DNA from: an uncultured Dechloromonas sp.
Lineage (GTDB): Bacteria > Pseudomonadota > Gammaproteobacteria > Burkholderiales > Rhodocyclaceae
Length of the DNA stretch: 15,383 nt
NCBI GenBank assembly: GCA_946477505.1
Contig: CAMKYP010000036.1
Coordinates: forward strand, 1 to 15,383
Reading direction: 5' to 3'
Program-made: the position numbers and the translations under genes
Notes under the pieces: generated by a model
Database searches by the model: none
Told to the model about the DNA's origin: nothing
The model's input: only the letters and a program-made list of their open reading frames with translations
Shown: positions 14,186 to 15,383 of the stretch, one piece after another
Layout: each line of letters begins with the position of its first letter
How positions within the stretch are numbered: position 1 is the stretch's first letter

Positions 14186-15383
14186 ATTCGGCACTGGGCT
14201 TTACTGCTATTTTTCGGCGTGGCAGGTTGCACGAATTTCTCGGCTTTGCGTCAGGATTTGCAGGAATCCCGTGCACAACTCGGACGCATCGCGGGCGAGA
14301 CCCGGTCCGCATCGTGTCCGGACTGCCCTATCGTTCTGGTAGCGCTCGAGAAACCCGATTCAACGCATGTCCATACCTATCGCGTCTATGAGCGGGCCGG
14401 TGGCTTTTCGCTGGTCATCCCGGGCGTCTCGCGTTACCTCTTCGCCTTCAACGATCTCAACAACGACTTTCAGTTTCAGGACAACGAACCGCACGCCTGG
14501 CTGCACTTACCGGAAAGCTTTGGCGCCGGCGCTCAGGCCGACAACCTGAAACTGACACTGACAACCCAGGCCGACCAGCCATTGCCCGCCTTCGGCAATC
14601 TGTTCGACCTGCGCGGAGCCAACTCCGGGAACATCGATGTCCAGCTCGGCACCCCGGCTCACCTCAGCGCCCCCCGCTTCGACGAAGACATCGCGGAAAC
14701 AGGCCTTTGGCAGCCCTGGCGTTTCATGAAGGAAGGCTACGCCGGCGTGTATTTCCTCGATGAATACGATCCCGGGAAAATACCGGTCCTGTTCGTGCAT
14801 GGCATCAATGGCTCGCCCCGCAACTTCGCCATGCTCGCAGGCAGCCTGGATCGCAAGCGATTTCAGCCCTGGGTGTTCTACTACCCTTCGGGAATCGAGC
14901 TCGCCGCGATGGGGGACGCCCTCTTCGGCCTGTTGAGCGAACTCCATCATCGCTATGGGTTCAACGACCTGCACATCGTCGCCCACAGCATGGGCGGGCT
15001 GGTCAGCCGAGGCTATATCAAGACCTGTGCCAAAACGGACACCTGTCGCTACCTGCGATCCTTCGTCTCAATTTCCTCGCCGTTCGGCGGACACGAGGCG
15101 GCACGCAGCGGCGTGGTCTACGCACCGGCCGTCATTCCGGTCTGGCGCAGCATGGTGCCCGGCAGCGGCTTTTTGCGAACGCTGTTGACCGAACCGCCAC
15201 CGGCCGGGGTAGCACACCACTTGCTCTTCGGATACCGCAACAACGCGATGATCGGCAGCGCAAGCAGCGATGGCACCATCTCGCTGACCAGTCAGTTGCT
15301 GCCCGAAGCCCAGAGTCAGGCTACCAGCATCCGCGGCTTCAACGAGGATCACATGTCCATTCTCGATGCCGCAGAAGTGCTTC
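14174..15383 (+). CDS. Lipoprotein alpha/beta hydrolase (lipase/esterase-like), 3' end missing
   Basis: At least 403 residues of a predicted membrane-anchored serine hydrolase are present; no stop is reached before the window ends. The signal peptide ends in the lipobox FGVAGC (Cys19 from this ATG; the GTG at 14183 is an alternative start). Residues about 48-185 form a segment I cannot assign, beginning CPDCPIVLVALEKP and containing beta-rich stretches such as GGFSLVIPGVSRYLFAF. The hydrolase core follows: oxyanion motif VLFVHGINGSPRNF (His209), nucleophile Ser272 in VAHSMGGLVSRGY, acid Asp366 in SSDGTISL, and His393 in NEDHMSI, so the Ser-Asp-His triad is complete just before the edge. This order fits PGAP1/lipase-like hydrolases acting on esters at the cell envelope. 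It is divergent from the efflux operon across about 160 bp. The fold and catalytic call are strong; the substrate is unknown. Confidence 0.88.
   Translation, partial: MKTVIRHWALLLFFGVAGCTNFSALRQDLQESRAQLGRIAGETRSASCPDCPIVLVALEKPDSTHVHTYRVYERAGGFSLVIPGVSRYLFAFNDLNNDFQFQDNEPHAWLHLPESFGAGAQADNLKLTLTTQADQPLPAFGNLFDLRGANSGNIDVQLGTPAHLSAPRFDEDIAETGLWQPWRFMKEGYAGVYFLDEYDPGKIPVLFVHGINGSPRNFAMLAGSLDRKRFQPWVFYYPSGIELAAMGDALFGLLSELHHRYGFNDLHIVAHSMGGLVSRGYIKTCAKTDTCRYLRSFVSISSPFGGHEAARSGVVYAPAVIPVWRSMVPGSGFLRTLLTEPPPAGVAHHLLFGYRNNAMIGSASSDGTISLTSQLLPEAQSQATSIRGFNEDHMSILDAAEVL

Noticed and set aside
14013..14312. Upstream extension of the adaptor protein beyond its lipoprotein signal
   Set aside because: It would place about 100 unrelated residues before a lipobox and would cross the start of the divergent hydrolase gene.

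Overview
The window is GC-rich, gene-dense Gram-negative DNA. Lipoprotein signals, a tripartite RND efflux system, a PQQ-dependent periplasmic dehydrogenase and the protein style of every gene fit a betaproteobacterium. Rhodocyclales relatives such as Dechloromonas, Azonexus or Azospira are my best guess, inferred from gene content only. I see no rRNA, tRNA, CRISPR array, insertion sequence or phage gene.

Left block (1-3841): a PQQ-dependent alcohol dehydrogenase leaves the window on the minus strand. Divergent from it across about 210 bp is a plus-strand operon of three genes: a membrane histidine kinase of the NarX/UhpB/MoxY type, a NarL/LuxR-type response regulator overlapping it by 4 nt (ATGA), and a small exported protein made of two tandem Cache-like repeats. 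The arrangement suggests that the two-component system controls alcohol oxidation and that the Cache protein is an accessory periplasmic ligand binder. The divergent intergenic region holds a clean inverted repeat that could be the regulator's operator. A branched hairpin terminator closes the operon.

Middle block (3840-7030): a methyl-accepting chemotaxis protein (minus strand) and a branched-chain-amino-acid-type ABC substrate-binding protein (plus strand) are divergent across a 355-bp non-coding region with an AT-rich core. No ABC permease or ATPase genes are visible, so the binding protein is an orphan within this window. A textbook hairpin plus T-run ends it and probably also ends the opposing efflux operon.

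Right block (7066-14012, minus strand): a tightly packed four-gene operon encodes a membrane fusion lipoprotein, an RND inner-membrane pump (HAE1/AcrB-MexB type, proton-relay residues intact), a NodT/OprM-type outer-membrane lipoprotein and, last, a membrane-bound HD-GYP protein with an intact c-di-GMP phosphodiesterase motif. The HD-GYP gene is 9 nt from the outer-membrane gene, and its Shine-Dalgarno sequence overlaps that gene's stop codon. This directly links multidrug-type efflux with c-di-GMP turnover. No local efflux repressor gene is visible.

Right edge (14174-15383): a divergent lipoprotein alpha/beta hydrolase with a complete Ser-Asp-His triad runs off the end of the window.

No wholly new system is demonstrated. 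The associations most worth checking are the dehydrogenase/two-component/tandem-Cache cluster, the HD-GYP protein tied to the efflux operon, and the orphan binding protein next to the chemoreceptor.
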